Below, one piece after another: positions 51,808 through 63,016 of a stretch of DNA of 64,000 bases. Under the pieces are notes generated by a model, which was given only the letters and a program-made list of their open reading frames with translations, made no database searches and was not told where the DNA came from. The stretch is from contig BCIJ01000007.1 of assembly GCA_001599935.1 (NCBI GenBank), forward strand, positions 94,227-158,226, written 5' to 3'. The translations under genes were made by a program, and so were the position numbers. This DNA comes from Holtermannia corniformis. Taxonomy: Eukaryota; Basidiomycota; Tremellomycetes; Holtermanniales. The stretch's first letter is position 1; every line of letters starts with the position of its first letter.

Positions 51808-53611
51808 ATGTCGGCAGCGGTAGAGACACCGATAGACCCTTCATCCTCAACAGCCGGTGCAGCGCTTGGAGGCAATCTGCCACCACTCGCCGACTTGGTC
51901 CGAAAGTCGGTCAAGCGGACAAGGGTCGTGTATCGGAGTGACGATGGCATGTTGGATGACGGAGGGTTGGACAGGGCGTGAGTAGCATTGACGAGTGACC
52001 GCATAGGGTAGCTAACATTCTTCGTACAGCAACAAGCTCAAGCTGGCGTCAAAGTTGGCAACAGAGTACCGAGACGTGCAGACACTGCCGCCGGCGTTGG
52101 CAGGGGCTGTAGGCACAGCAGGACCCAAGCGGCCAACGCAAGCTGCGATCGGTCCGGCGCCTGTTGGACCCGCCATGAAGATGATCGAGGGTGCAAAGGG
52201 CAGCGCAAAGAACCCGAGGTAAGTAGGCCCAAGTTTGTTTGTAACCACGCCAACTCCACCACAGCGCGGGGACAGCACCGGCAGAGGTCGCAGAACCGCG
52301 AGCACTCGTTCAGTACCGACACCAACAGGGCTTTGCAGCAGCCGGCGGTCAAGCGAGTTCAAAGCTCTCACAAGCGCTCATGCGGAAAAAGGAAGCGAGA
52401 GAGGTCAAGCCGCAATACCACCCGCAATGGAAGCTCTCGCGTGTTATTTCAGGCCACATGGGATGGGTACGAGCGGTCGCTGTCGAGCCGGGAAACCAAT
52501 GGTTTGCGACTGGTGCAGGCGATCGGATCATCAAGGTTGGTTGGATCGATGGCGTGGATATAGGCTGATCATCCCAGATCTGGGATCTGGCTTCAGGCGA
52601 GTTGAAGCTTTCGTTGACGGGTCATATTTCGACCATTCGCGGCTTGGCTGTCTCGAATCGTCATCCGTACCTGTTCTCGTGTGCTGAAGACAAGGTGCGT
52701 GTGTTCAGGCCGTCTGTCTGCAGGCTTACACCGGCCAGATGGTCAAGTGCTGGGATCTCGAGGTGAACAAGGTTATTCGACACTATCACGGTCACATGTC
52801 GGGTGTCTACTCGCTCGCGTAGGTCGCTACACCGCATACCAAGACATGAGCTGATAGACGCAGCCTCCACCCTGGGCTCGATTTGCTCGTCACGTCGGGT
52901 CGAGACGCGACGGCGCGTGTCTGGGACATGCGCTCGCGATCGCAAATCTTCACGTTGACCGGGCACACGAGCACGATTGCCGATGTGCAGTGCCAAGAGT
53001 CGGACCCGCAGATCATCACCGGTAGCATGGACAGCACTGTCAAGTGCGTTGCTGTGTCAGCGCAGCGGCAAGGACCAACTGACGACCGCAGACTTTGGGA
53101 CCTCGCGGCCGGCAAGTGTATGACGACCCTGACGCACCACAAGAAATCCGTTCGGTCCATCGCGATCCACCCGGTCGAATACAGTTTTGCGACGGCCAGT
53201 TCAGGCGGCAACAAGTGAGTCGTCTCTGTGGCCTACGCCATGCCAGCATCTAACCCATGTGCAGCATCAAGAAGTGGAAATGCCCCGAAGGGATCTTTGT
53301 GCACAACTTTTCCGGCCACGAAGCCATCATCAACACGTTGTCCGTCAACGAAGAAGGCGTCATGTTCTCCGGCGGGGACAATGGCTCGCTCACACTGTGG
53401 GATTATGGCACTGGGTTGCCGTTCCAGCATTTCAAGGATGTCCCGCAGCCGGGTTCGCTGGATGCCGAGGCGGTGAGTTGGGCATGTCTATTAGCGGCAA
53501 ATGCTGATGGCGCGATAGGGCGTCTTCTGCTCGACGTTTGATCACACGGGTACGAGGCTGATCACGGGCGGGGCGGACAAGACGATCAAGATTTACTCGG
53601 AGCAGTCGTGA
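51808..53611 (+). CDS. PRP46: Spliceosomal WD40 protein PRP46/PLRG1
   Basis: A component of the NineTeen complex acting in spliceosome activation. The N-terminal ~200 residues are disordered ([20 protein letters not shown]), with [20 protein letters not shown]. Seven WD repeats follow: [80 protein letters not shown] and [20 protein letters not shown]. Then come [20 protein letters not shown] and [20 protein letters not shown], ending [14 protein letters not shown]. The Trp-rich IKKWKCPEG stretch is typical of PLRG1. Introns of 45-55 nt, several falling inside or between repeats. Confidence 0.93.
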
Positions 53612-53856
53612 TGCATCGTGGTGTAGCTTGCTGCTCGGGCTGTCGAGACTGGGACGGCTGCATGTCTTGACCTCGACGCGGCTTGTGCGGTGGAACACAA
53701 TTCGATCACCTTTAGTCGGTCCGCAGCAAAGAGTTGCTCGCCCAGCGACGTATAGTTCAAGGCGCGTGCACAGGTGATCACGCTTGACCTGGGAACGATC
53801 CAACCAGCAGCAATGTGACGCGCGCAAACCTGCATCCCAAGATAGCCCTAGACGAC

Positions 53857-55736
53857 CTAAACGCTGAGCGTGGCCGCCTCTACGTTTTTCAACGTGTCGG
53901 CATACGGTTCCAACGCGGGCCTAACCCACTCTTTCACAAACTTGTCGACCTGCTCTGGCGCGCGGCCAACAAACGTCTTTGGGTCGAGCAAGGCGTCGAG
54001 ATCACGCCAGATACCGCTAAAGTACTCGTCTTGCTTGACGCGCTCGATCAAGTCGTTCTCACCGCCTTGCTCCTTTACGACGGCGCCGGCCTGGTGGGAC
54101 AGGACGCGGATCTTTTCATGGCATTCTTGGCGGTCGCCACCGGCTTTCACGACGGCCATGATGATGTTCTCGGTCGCCATGAACGGGAGCTCTTGGCTGA
54201 TCCGCCGAGCGATGACGGACGGGTAGACGACGAGGCCTTCAAAGATGTTTTGGAGCGTCGTGAGTAGGATGTCGGCCGTCAGGAAGGCTTCGGGCAGGGT
54301 GACGCGGCGGTTGGCGCTGTCGTCGAGCGTGCGCTCAAACCACTGGACCGACGCGGTCAGCAGCGTGTTTTGGTAGATGACCATGAGGTGGCGCGAGAGC
54401 GAGCAGGCGCGCTCGCAGCGCATCGGGTTGCGCTACGTTGGATCAGCCGTCTGGCCATCTTTGTTCGAACTTGACAACACACCTTGTAAGCCATGGCAGA
54501 GCTGCCAATCTGGTCCTTCTCAAACGGCTCCTCAATCTCCTTGAGGTTGGCGAGCAGCCGGACTATCGACGCCATCAGCACTGTCACAACGACAGAGGCC
54601 ACGCACTATCTGTCGCAATCTTGTGCACGGTCGCGCCAAAGCTCGAGAGCGGGCCCAGGACGTCGGCGTCAATCTTGCGCGAGTACGTCTGGCCCGTGAC
54701 CGGGTAGGCGTACTTGAAGCCCGAGAGTTCAGTCACGCGCGCGTCGAGCGCCTCGACCTTGTTCAACGTCAGCAAGCTTTTCTGTTAACATGGACCGAAC
54801 TGACCTTGTCGTGATCACCATCAAACAGGGCCAAGAAGCTGCCCTGGGTGCCCGTGGTGCCCTTGACACCGCGGAAACCAAGGTCATCGCGAGCGCGAGT
54901 AATGTTGCGCAAGTCCCAAAGGAGTTCCTGGATCCACAACGTCGCGCGCTTACCGACGGTTGTCAGCTGGGCCGGTTGAAAGTGGGTGAAGCCGAGGGTC
55001 GGGAGCGCCTTGTACTGCTCGGCGAACGAGGTCAGGCGGTCGATCACGACGGCGAGCTTGGGCAGGAGAATGTCGAGGCCTTTGCGGAGGAAGATGAGGT
55101 CGGCGTTGCTTGCTGTGTGAGCGATGTGATTGCGCATGAGGAGTAGACCTACTCGGTTACGTAGCACGAGGTGGCACCCAAGCTGAACTATGAGTTAGTA
55201 CTGTGACTATCCCGCACTGCCGATGCCACCCACTGGATGATACCGGCCGCTTCAGGCGCCACGACACCAAAAGTGTGCACATGGGCCATGACATCGTCTA
55301 TGCCAGCTCGTCAGCGCACGTTGTTGCGCGCCCGAAGCCACAACCCACGACGGCGTTTCTTCTCCTCCTCGGCTGCAATCTTGAACTGCTCGTCATCGAG
55401 CTCGAGGTTGGCCTTCATCTGCTCGATCGCCTTGTCTGGGATGGGCAAGCCGAGCTCCTGCAGTGGGTGTGAGCGAGTGAGCGGTCAACTGGGCAAGTGA
55501 CTCACCTTTTCGGCAATGGCCAGGCTGAGCCAGAGTTGTCTCCAAGTCCCAAAGCGAGTCTGTAGCGGATCAGCACTGCATCCGAATGAGGCTGCGTGCT
55601 CTATTCACCTTGTTGGAGAAGAGAGCCGACATCTCCTTGGATGCATAGCGGCTGGGATCGACGTCAGCGTCCAGTCTGCTGCTGATCTCTGATAAGCTAC
55701 TCACGACGACAGCGGAGTCTGGTAAGAGTCGTTCAT
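53857..55736 (-). CDS. ADE13: Adenylosuccinate lyase
   Basis: Catalyses two fumarate-releasing steps in purine synthesis, acting on SAICAR and adenylosuccinate. Exons join as [40 protein letters not shown] and [20 protein letters not shown] (catalytic His region). [20 protein letters not shown] follows. The signature loop of the fumarase/aspartase superfamily is [39 protein letters not shown] and [20 protein letters not shown] are also conserved. It ends [14 protein letters not shown]. Full length, about 480 residues, with about eight introns. The start is a short first exon next to the divergent MDH promoter. Confidence 0.95.
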
Positions 55737-56196
55737 GTTTGCTGCAGACTCGCTGAATGGGATGTTGAAAAAGTCAAGGATGAAGCGTGAAGAAGCGGTT
55801 GAACCGTTGTCTCGGCTCGTGCCACATCATTCTCATCCACGTGGTTCGATCCCCAGTGATTAGTAGTGTTATCCTAATGCATTAGGATACCTCCATTAGC
55901 GGAAGCAAATACCAGCGCTCCTTGGACCGGCCCCATGGACCGGAGATCCAAGGTGGCTGTTCCGTTTCATCAGCTCAGTAGCACCATCCTCTGACAGTCC
56001 ACTCGACATCAACGTGAGTTTGAACGAGAGCCAGGACGGGACACGCTGTCTTGCACTAGTCTTGGCGTTTCATCCAGACACCGCACCGCACCGAGCTGAC
56101 GAACCGGTCCCCCCTCTCCTTTCACCTCATCCGCCACATCCACGTCCACGTCCACTCCTACCACCAGCACACTACATACCACCCCTCACAACGAAA
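55737..56196. promoter_or_regulatory. Divergent ADE13/MDH promoter with 20-bp palindrome
   Basis: 460 bp between divergent starts. A perfect 20-bp inverted repeat tatcctaatgcattaggata lies at 55870-55889, followed by another attag at 55894. About 35 bp on is a direct repeat of ggaccgg (55924 and 55937) inside short inverted arms ccttgga/tccaagg. The 3' part (56085-56190) is pyrimidine-rich, as expected for a strong fungal promoter and leader. Confidence 0.55.
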
Positions 56197-57897
56197 ATGG
56201 TCAAAGCTGTCGTCGCAGGTGCCGCCGGTCAGTGTGCACCGTCAAGTCCGGTCATGCGCCGCGTCAAGTCCGCTAACTCCTTTGGGCACAGGTGGGATCG
56301 GTCAACCGCTCTCGCTCCTCCTCAAGCTCAACCCTCTGATCACCGAGCTGAGCTTGTACGACGTCGTCAACGCTCCAGGCGTGAGTCCCTCCTGAGCTAC
56401 CCCCACCCATCCTTTCCTTGCGCGCCGAGGACGATTGATTTCGAATCCAAGTGCCCCACGCCCCGCACAACGTGCTGACACCCTGAATCCTCACTCGACA
56501 GGTCGCCGCCGACTTGTCGCACATTGCGACCCCAGCTCAGGTCACCGGCTTCCTCCCGGCTGACAATGGAGCCGAGCGCGCGTTCAAGGACGCCGACATT
56601 ATCGTCATCCCGGCCGGCGTCCCGCGCAAGCCTGGCATGACGTGAGTGGAACAACTGGCGCTCACTCGGGCATTTGCTAATTGGTCGATCGTGTAGCCGG
56701 GACGATCTCTTTGTTCGTGCATTGATCAAGGTTTAGAGTGGATGCTGACTGTAATTCGTTCTGTTCGCATCGATAGAAGGTGAGCCAGTTTCGATCCCCG
56801 CTCAGTTTGGCTAACGAATCCAGATCAACGCTGGCATCTGCGCAACCCTCGCTTCGGCCATTGCAACCGCCGCACCCAAGGCTTTCATCCTCGTCATCTC
56901 CAACCCGGTCAACTCGACCGTGCCCATCTTTGCAGAGGTCCTCAAGAAGGCTGGTGTCTTTGACCCCAAGAAGTGAGTCGGTCTGTAACTGCACTGCGCT
57001 GTCCGCTCGTCGGACATGCGCTTTCACCCAAGCAGACGTTACCGATGCTGATCTTTCGTTCAGGCTGTTCGGTGTTACCACCCTCGACGTTGTTCGCGCG
57101 TCAACCTTTGTCTCGTCAGTCATCGGCAAGCCGCTGGATGCCTCCAAGTACACGATCCCTGTCGTTGGCGGTCACTCGGGTGCCACCATCTTGCCGCTCC
57201 TCAGCCAGTCGGAGCCCAAGATTGTGCGTCACTGCGTCCATCGCGGCAAGGCAGCACTGACGCCTGACTATAGCCCGCCGAGATCCTTGCCGACAAGGAG
57301 AAGCGTGATGCCCTGATCAACCGGATCCAGTTTGGCGGCGACGAGGTCGTCAAGGCCAAGGGTGAGTTGTTAGCGAGTCGGCAGATCAATGCTGACATGT
57401 ATTAGATGGCGCGGGCTCTGCCACCCTCTCGATGGCTCAGGGTACGTTACCAGACTTTGCCGGTACCAACGCGCTGACACTGGGTTTAGCCGGCGCTCAG
57501 TTTGCTGACGCCGTCCTCCGCGCCGCGTTTGGCGGTGAGCAGGGCATCGTTGCTCCCTCGTACGTCTTCCTCGGCGCCGAGGCGGGCGGTGCCGCCGTCC
57601 AGAAGGAGATTGGCGCCGAGCTCCCGTACTTTTCCGCTCGGATCCAGCTGGGCGTGCGTATCTAGTCACAACGAGCAGAAGGGTCGAGCTAACCGAGCAC
57701 AGCCTGCCGGTATCGAAAAGATCTTGCCGATCGGCGCGCTCGACGACGTCGAGAAGGAGTTGCTCAAGGCTGCCGTTGCCGAGCTCGGCCCGAGCATTGA
57801 CAAGGCTGGTGTCGGAGACTATCCCACCGCGCGGTGGCTGACGTGCACAGGGTGTCTCGTTCCAGCCTCCTCCCCCCAAGCTCTAAGACGTTCTTGA
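56197..57897 (+). CDS. Malate dehydrogenase (NAD, mitochondrial-type fold)
   Basis: Interconverts malate and oxaloacetate. Start [20 protein letters not shown], with the GxxGxxG dinucleotide motif and no presequence, so a cytosolic or peroxisomal enzyme. Next come [60 protein letters not shown] and [20 protein letters not shown]. The catalytic His region is [20 protein letters not shown]. The substrate-binding Arg residues ([18 protein letters not shown]) are present. Lys of DDLFKINAG is encoded only if a 3-nt microexon (56777-56779) is used. The last intron has two possible donors: GT at 57809 leads to the stop at 57895-57897, while GC at 57805 gives an end [12 protein letters not shown] and a stop at 57884-57886. 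About ten introns. Confidence 0.93.
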
Positions 57898-58255
57898 GGC
57901 GATGTTATGAAGAACGGATCGAGCAGAGTGTGAATATCTAGCGACCGGAGCAGTAGAACGAGATGAAAAGGTGCCACGGCCGACTCGTTCGATGTCCGTC
58001 CACGGATCGGAGCCGTCGTCACGTCAGCGCCTCGCTCGGTCAGCAACCGCACTCAACCAAACGCCGCAGCGTTCACGACGACCATCCACAGTCTCGGTAA
58101 GTCGATCCATGAGTCAGCGGGCAGGTTGCTCGGCTTGGTCAGCTCTAGCTATGCTCTGAGCATATATAGCTGCCCAGGCGTCTTGCGATACCCGATCGGT
58201 TATTGACCGACTACCAGATCCTTCCACACCCACCCATCACTAGACACCAACCAAC
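57898..58255. other. Intergenic, MDH 3' flank and thioredoxin promoter
   Basis: No supported gene. Short shadow frames only. The last 80 bases before the thioredoxin ATG are C/A-rich leader. Confidence 0.45.
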
Positions 58256-58719
58256 ATGGTCCAAGCGATCAAGAACCTCGAAGAGTTCGAGGCGGTCGTG
58301 AGTTGTCATCCCCCTCAGCCCAGTCAGCTGACCAACCGACTCGATAGATCAACGGCCCCAAGCCCGTCGTCGTCGATTTCTGTACGTCAGCTACGCTGAC
58401 CAATCCCACTGACACGATCAGGGGCGACGTGGTGCGGTCCGTGCAAGCTGATCGGCCCCGTGTTCAACAAGCTCGAACCAAAGTACCCCGACGTGCAGTT
58501 TGTCAAGGTCGATGTCGAGGAGGCTCAAGACGTCGCGAAAAAGTATGAGATCCGCTCGATGCCGACGTTTTTGCTCTTCAAGGACGGTGAGAAGAAGGCC
58601 GAGGCCATTGGTGCCGTCCCGGCAAAGGTCGAGGTGAGTGCCAAGGCAGAGGGTAAAGCTGGGCAAAGCTGATACGCGATTGCTAGGCTTTGATTAAGCA
58701 GGCCAACGAGCTCAAGTAG
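58256..58719 (+). CDS. Thioredoxin
   Basis: Small cytosolic disulfide reductase. Four exons: MVQAIKNLEEFEAV, INGPKPVVVDF, WATWCGPCKLIGPVFNKLEP and onward, and ALIKQANELK. The redox motif WCGPC is present, as is the cis-Pro loop RSMPTFLLF. Length is about 105 residues, standard for the family. Intron 2 splits the codon of the Trp that begins WATWCGPC, and the last intron follows PAKVE. It donates electrons to ribonucleotide reductase, PAPS reductase and peroxiredoxins in fungi; the particular partner here is unknown. Confidence 0.96.
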
Positions 58720-58933
58720 GCGCTGCCAAGAGTTGTGATGGACAGAGTGGACTATAGACGCCATGTAGCTGTTGACGAGTTGATTGAAGGCTTGGCCATC
58801 CGAGCTTGATCCGTAGCACTCTTGCTTGAACACGTACCAACGGATCAGTGCTGACGCTTGTGTGCGTACAGGATGTGCGAGCGAGGTCATGGTCAGGGCG
58901 CCCAAGAACCCGCTTCAAACAGCGCGTAGGTGC

Positions 58934-59197
58934 CTATGCATCACTCCCAGCCGTCGAGTTACAGCGCGACAACAACCAGTCATAGCCCTTTTGATCACAC
59001 GGGCTCGTAGCCTGCTCACGCCGTCGCTGCAAATCCCGCGCAACCTTGCTCAACTCAACGCCGGCCGTCATAGTGTTCAGCCTCGAGTGCGTCAATATCT
59101 GCGCCGCATAGAGCTTGAAGCTCATCCGGTTCCCGTCAGTACACGAGCTCATGTCGAACGTGTCGTTGCCCAGCATAAGGATGTGACTGTCTGGCAT
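58934..59197 (-). CDS. Small hypothetical protein, 87 residues
   Basis: An intronless frame starting MPDSHILMLGNDTFDMSSCT, containing RMSFKLYAAQILTHSRLNTM and ELSKVARDLQRRREQ, and ending NSTAGSDA. Composition is protein-like, with an amphipathic basic helix in the second half and a good start context (accATGc). I do not recognise the family. A longer plus-strand frame overlaps but is Arg-rich and looks like a shadow. Confidence 0.3.
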   Translation of the reverse strand: MPDSHILMLGNDTFDMSSCTDGNRMSFKLYAAQILTHSRLNTMTAGVELSKVARDLQRRREQATSPCDQKGYDWLLSRCNSTAGSDA

Positions 59198-59653
59198 GGT
59201 GTAGAGTGGATATCAGACTTGGGCCCGATTCCGCTGCGGTCTATAACTTGCTTTCTGGCGTTCCCGGGGCTTCCATTGACAAAGCTTCGCAGGAAGACGC
59301 AAGCGGAAAGCAGTGGAAGACTTGGCGGACGACCGAGACCCACGTCGGCACCGCTAATTGCTGCCTTCTGCGGAGCTGGGAGCGCGCAAGAAGCCGTCAG
59401 CGTGAAACACAGCCGCAAGCGGTTTGGGCGGCGACCGCGACGGTAACTCGCGGGCAATATACAAACTGGATCGCATCGTCTGTACATACAAGCATGGCGG
59501 GATGTACAGCTGGAGAAGGCCAAAGGGGGGTCATCACGAAGCCCTAGATTGAGAGAAAGAGAATCGTCGTTGAAAATCTGCTGTGCCAGCCATCAGCCCA
59601 CCGTTATCTTGGGCTGGCTGCCTGACTGACCATTGTCACGACGTGACGCGCGT
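59198..59653. other. Intergenic, nothing recognised
   Basis: Frames on both strands are Arg/Ser-rich without conserved features. It probably holds the promoter of the small minus-strand gene and the 3' flank of its neighbour. Confidence 0.35.
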
Positions 59654-60189
59654 CTACACCCACCAAGCGACCGCTTTGGCTGGGCTTGTCGAACTAGCCG
59701 AGGTCGCTGACCCGCTCGGGCTGGTCGACATCTTTTCCGGCTGATTGTTGAGCGGCTGTAGGGGTGGCAAGGTTGGAAACGGGATATACGACGTCGCGAG
59801 CGACGAGTTGGAAGACTTTGTTGAGCGCATGCTGTGCTTTGGGCTGGTCGGTGTGTGATCGAGTGGGGGCGAACTCGGGAGGGCGCCATTCAGGTCGGCT
59901 GATAAGACTGGTGAGAGTGCACGCAGTTGCGTGGTGGTCGGCTGCGCCTGATGGTCGTGTCAGTGACCGACCCTGTTCAGCACCTCGATCGACCGATGGT
60001 CGGAGGATCCCTCCGTGCGCTCATCCAGGTGGCGACGGTACGTACCTCGCATGCTGGGCAGCTCGAATGCTTGGGATACCGCAGCGGTCGTGTGCTAGGT
60101 GAACGCAGTTCGTCGAGATGCAGCAGCAGGCCGGTGCGGTGACCCGACAGCCCGGACCGCGCACGGCTGGTGGCGACAGTCGAGTCCAT
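59654..60189 (-). CDS. Small Ser/Pro-rich hypothetical protein
   Basis: Two exons can be joined. The first is MDSTVATSRARSGLSGHRTG through KHSSCPACE. It is followed by an intron with a gtacgt donor and a catcag acceptor, about 100 nt long. The second begins AQPTTTQLRALSPVLSADLN and ends TSPAKAVAWWV. An alternative frame of exon 2 (LNKVFQLVARDVVYPVSNLA) is also open, so the reading is uncertain. No family recognised; low-complexity Ser/Pro/Thr sequence suggests a disordered protein. Confidence 0.3.
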
Positions 60190-60419
60190 GATAGTACCGT
60201 GCTATGTAGTAGCCTTGGTGGTAGACGAGAGGCAGGTCGACGTTGATGTGTGCTACAGATGTTACTGGCGATGAGCGCTGACTCGCTGCGTAAGGGGTCT
60301 CAGTTTTTCAGGGTGATGTGGTACGGTATGAATAGCCAGAGGGATCTGCATCGCCAATCATCTGCAGATCAGCGAGCACTCGCACTCGGGTACACGTCTC
60401 CCTCAGATCACTGCATGCA

Positions 60420-61260
60420 TCACGCACTGCCTGGCAGTCCACCCCGATCCGAAATGTACTGCTTGAGCCCCTCGACCGAGATGATCTTGAGTCCCCACTC
60501 GCGCGCAAACGCCGCACAATCGTCCCGTCGGGCCATGCTCCCCTTGGGGTCCGTTGGGTGCACAATCTCGCACAAGAGCCCCACCGGTGGCAGACCAGAC
60601 AGCTTGCAGAGGTCTGCGCAACGGATTAGACGATCCCGGCTACAGAGACCAAGTACTCACCGACCGAGCTCTCGGTATGACCAGGTCGTGCCAGGACCCC
60701 TCCCTCGGTATATCTCAACGGCACCATGTGACCAGGCCGAGTAAAGTCGTCTGGACCGGCACTGAGGTCTGCGAGCTTGAGCGCCGTCGTCGCTCGGTCG
60801 TGTGCACTGATGCCCGTTGTGATGCCATGCTTGGTGCTGGCGTCGACCGTGACCGTGTACGCAGTCTTATGCCGCTCCTGGTTCTCCGGAACCATCATTG
60901 GGATATTCAGGGCTTCAAGTCGGGCGGGGGGAATAGAGATGCAAATGTAGCCGCTATAGGGTGTCAGCGAGCTGTTCAGCAACTGACCAAAGACCGTTCC
61001 GGACTTTTGCGTGCGATGTCTCTTCAGGTCTGCTCGACTCACCTCGAATGCCGGATGAACCACGCCATGCCCTCGACTGTAATCTTCGAGGCCGCACACA
61101 CCAGATCGCCCTCATTCTCCCGGCTCTCATCGTCCATGACGACAACAAAGTCGCCCCGGCCATAGGCCTCGATGGCATCTTCCACGGGGTCAAACTCGAA
61201 CATATTGTCACTGCGCGCAGGCAGAGGAGCCGGGTTGGTCTGCCGAGTTGGGAGGGCCAT
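60420..61260 (-). CDS. RIB3: 3,4-dihydroxy-2-butanone 4-phosphate synthase
   Basis: Makes the four-carbon riboflavin precursor from ribulose 5-phosphate. Three exons. [20 protein letters not shown] precedes the acidic loop [20 protein letters not shown], which binds magnesium. [20 protein letters not shown] and then [20 protein letters not shown] and [20 protein letters not shown] carry the remaining active-site residues (Thr-Gly-Ser-Ala-His-Asp-Arg and the GH pair). The last exon reads [20 protein letters not shown] and ends DRGGLPGSA. About 230 residues, as in yeast Rib3, and with no GTP cyclohydrolase II fusion. Confidence 0.94.
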
Positions 61261-61494
61261 TGAGTACGTTGCAAGATGTAATCACCCTCACTGGACCTTT
61301 TGAGCTGTCAAGTCGTCGGAAATCTCAGTCAGCACTCGCACGGATTGGCGGATGCCGGCATCGGATGAGAAATCGGGCTCAGCCGTCATCCCTGCTCCTG
61401 TACAAACTTCCGCTGCTAGCCATCCACTCAGCCCCTACACACTGTCTTACACCCTCGTAGCATACGTGATCATGACTCTGATTGCCTGCGCGAG

Positions 61495-63016
61495 TCAGCT
61501 GCCAGTCATCACGCTCAATGGCAGACTGACCGCCTTTTTGTCCCGGTTCCCAATGTCACCCTGAAACTCGCGGTCGATCTGGCGGAACTCGCTCTCGGAC
61601 ATGCCGAGCGTGTCCATGATGAACAGTTTGGTCGTCTCGGTGATCGTCAGCGGCCGGGCAGTGCTGGTCTTCGGGACATACATCTGGAATCAGTCTGGTG
61701 TCCCAGGCAAGCTACGACGATGTCAGCTCTTGCAATTGCGCAATCCACTCGGACTGACGATCTCGCCCGCTTCTCGCTTCTCTGGATCTACCAGAGCATT
61801 CAATAACTCAACGATTGACCAAAATCTTACGCACCGTCCGGCCACCCCCACATCGGTAGATAGGTCTCCTCCCGTCGGACTTCAATGTACTTTGGGTCGG
61901 CGGCAAGGATCCTCGGTATCGAGTCTCCAGAGTGCTGATCCATGCCGCGAGCCTCTAGCGATCTGCCAAGTAACCACATCAGCGGCGAACGCTACGGATG
62001 AGACAGAGTTCGGCTCACTTGCCGAGCGCAGCGCTAAGCTTGACGTGTCCCGGAGCAATCTTGATGTGCTCCTCAAGCGGGGCATCGATCACAATCCACG
62101 GCTTGGTAGTCTATTGTACGTTCCTGCTCAGCTTGGTTTCCCGCTGGAAAGAGGAGCTGCACCGACCTCGATGCTGACGATATGTCCACCCGGCTTGAGG
62201 ATTCGCGCGCATTCATTGAACAGAGCTGATGCGATGCATCAGCAGCGCCCAATCAATATCTCAATCGCGCACCTGCCCAGTCGCGGATCTAGTCAAGCTT
62301 AGCTTTTTGCACCAACGGGAAACGCACGACGCACCCCGGCCATCATCCACCGACTATAGATCAATGTGCACGACTCGTCTGGAAACGGCAAGCCCTTTGT
62401 GACATCGACAACGGAGAAGAACGAGTTCTCCGGTGGTTCTTGATCGTATTCCGGCTGCTGGGCTGCGCGTTGTTAGCAGCGGTCGTCCAAAGAATCCATT
62501 TTGGACGACTCACGGCAGATGTCGATACCGACGACCTCTGCCAACGGAAACTCTTGCGCCCTGTGGCGGTCAGCTCGACCAGAAGCAAGAGGGACAGACT
62601 GAAATGCCGCACATTTCGATAGTCCTGTTGCATGCTACAGTGAGTCTGTTCTCGCCATTCGAAGCAGATCATACCAGATACCTATGCCGTCAGCGGTAAG
62701 TCCCCGTCAGGCAGGATCAACGCGCACCAGTACCGCAGCCCATGTCGAGGATCTTGGCGTCTTGGCCATCATCGGCGAGCCAAGACCGCATGAGTGGCGT
62801 GTAGTTGCGGTCGTGCAGGACTTTCTTCAACCCGCGGTGCTGGATGTTGAGTCGCTGTATGGTCGCTCAGCTGCCGGCGGGCAGGTAGCGTATAATGCAA
62901 ACCTTGACTTCAGTGTCATCGGCAGGTAGCTCTGCAGTGCGTGAGATCTCGTTGGCGTCTGGGAGGTATGGAGACTCACGATAGTCATCACTGCGAGAGC
63001 GAGTCTGAGCTTGCAT
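61495..63016 (-). CDS. SAM-dependent methyltransferase (fungal TAM/LaeA-like class)
   Basis: Exons join as MQAQTRSRSDDY, QLPADDTEVKRLNIQHRGLK and MRSWLADDGQDAKILDMGCG (SAM motif I, DMGCGTG). Then FPLAEVVGIDIC, a motif II-like stretch, FFSVVDVTKGLPFPDESCTL, IYSRWMMAG and LFNECARILKPGGHIVSIEV. The opening YxLPxDDxExxRLxxQH is typical of the fungal methyltransferases that include LaeA and TAM-like proteins. The C-terminal exons (RREETYLPMWGWPDG, QMYVPKTSTARPLTITETTK, LFIMDTLGMSESEFRQIDRE) fit that class too. The substrate is unknown. Eight or so exons; the junction near 61690-61720 is tentative. Confidence 0.75.

Noticed and set aside
58826..59446. 206-residue plus-strand frame
   Set aside because: Arg-rich, no family features, and the opposite strand holds a more protein-like short frame.
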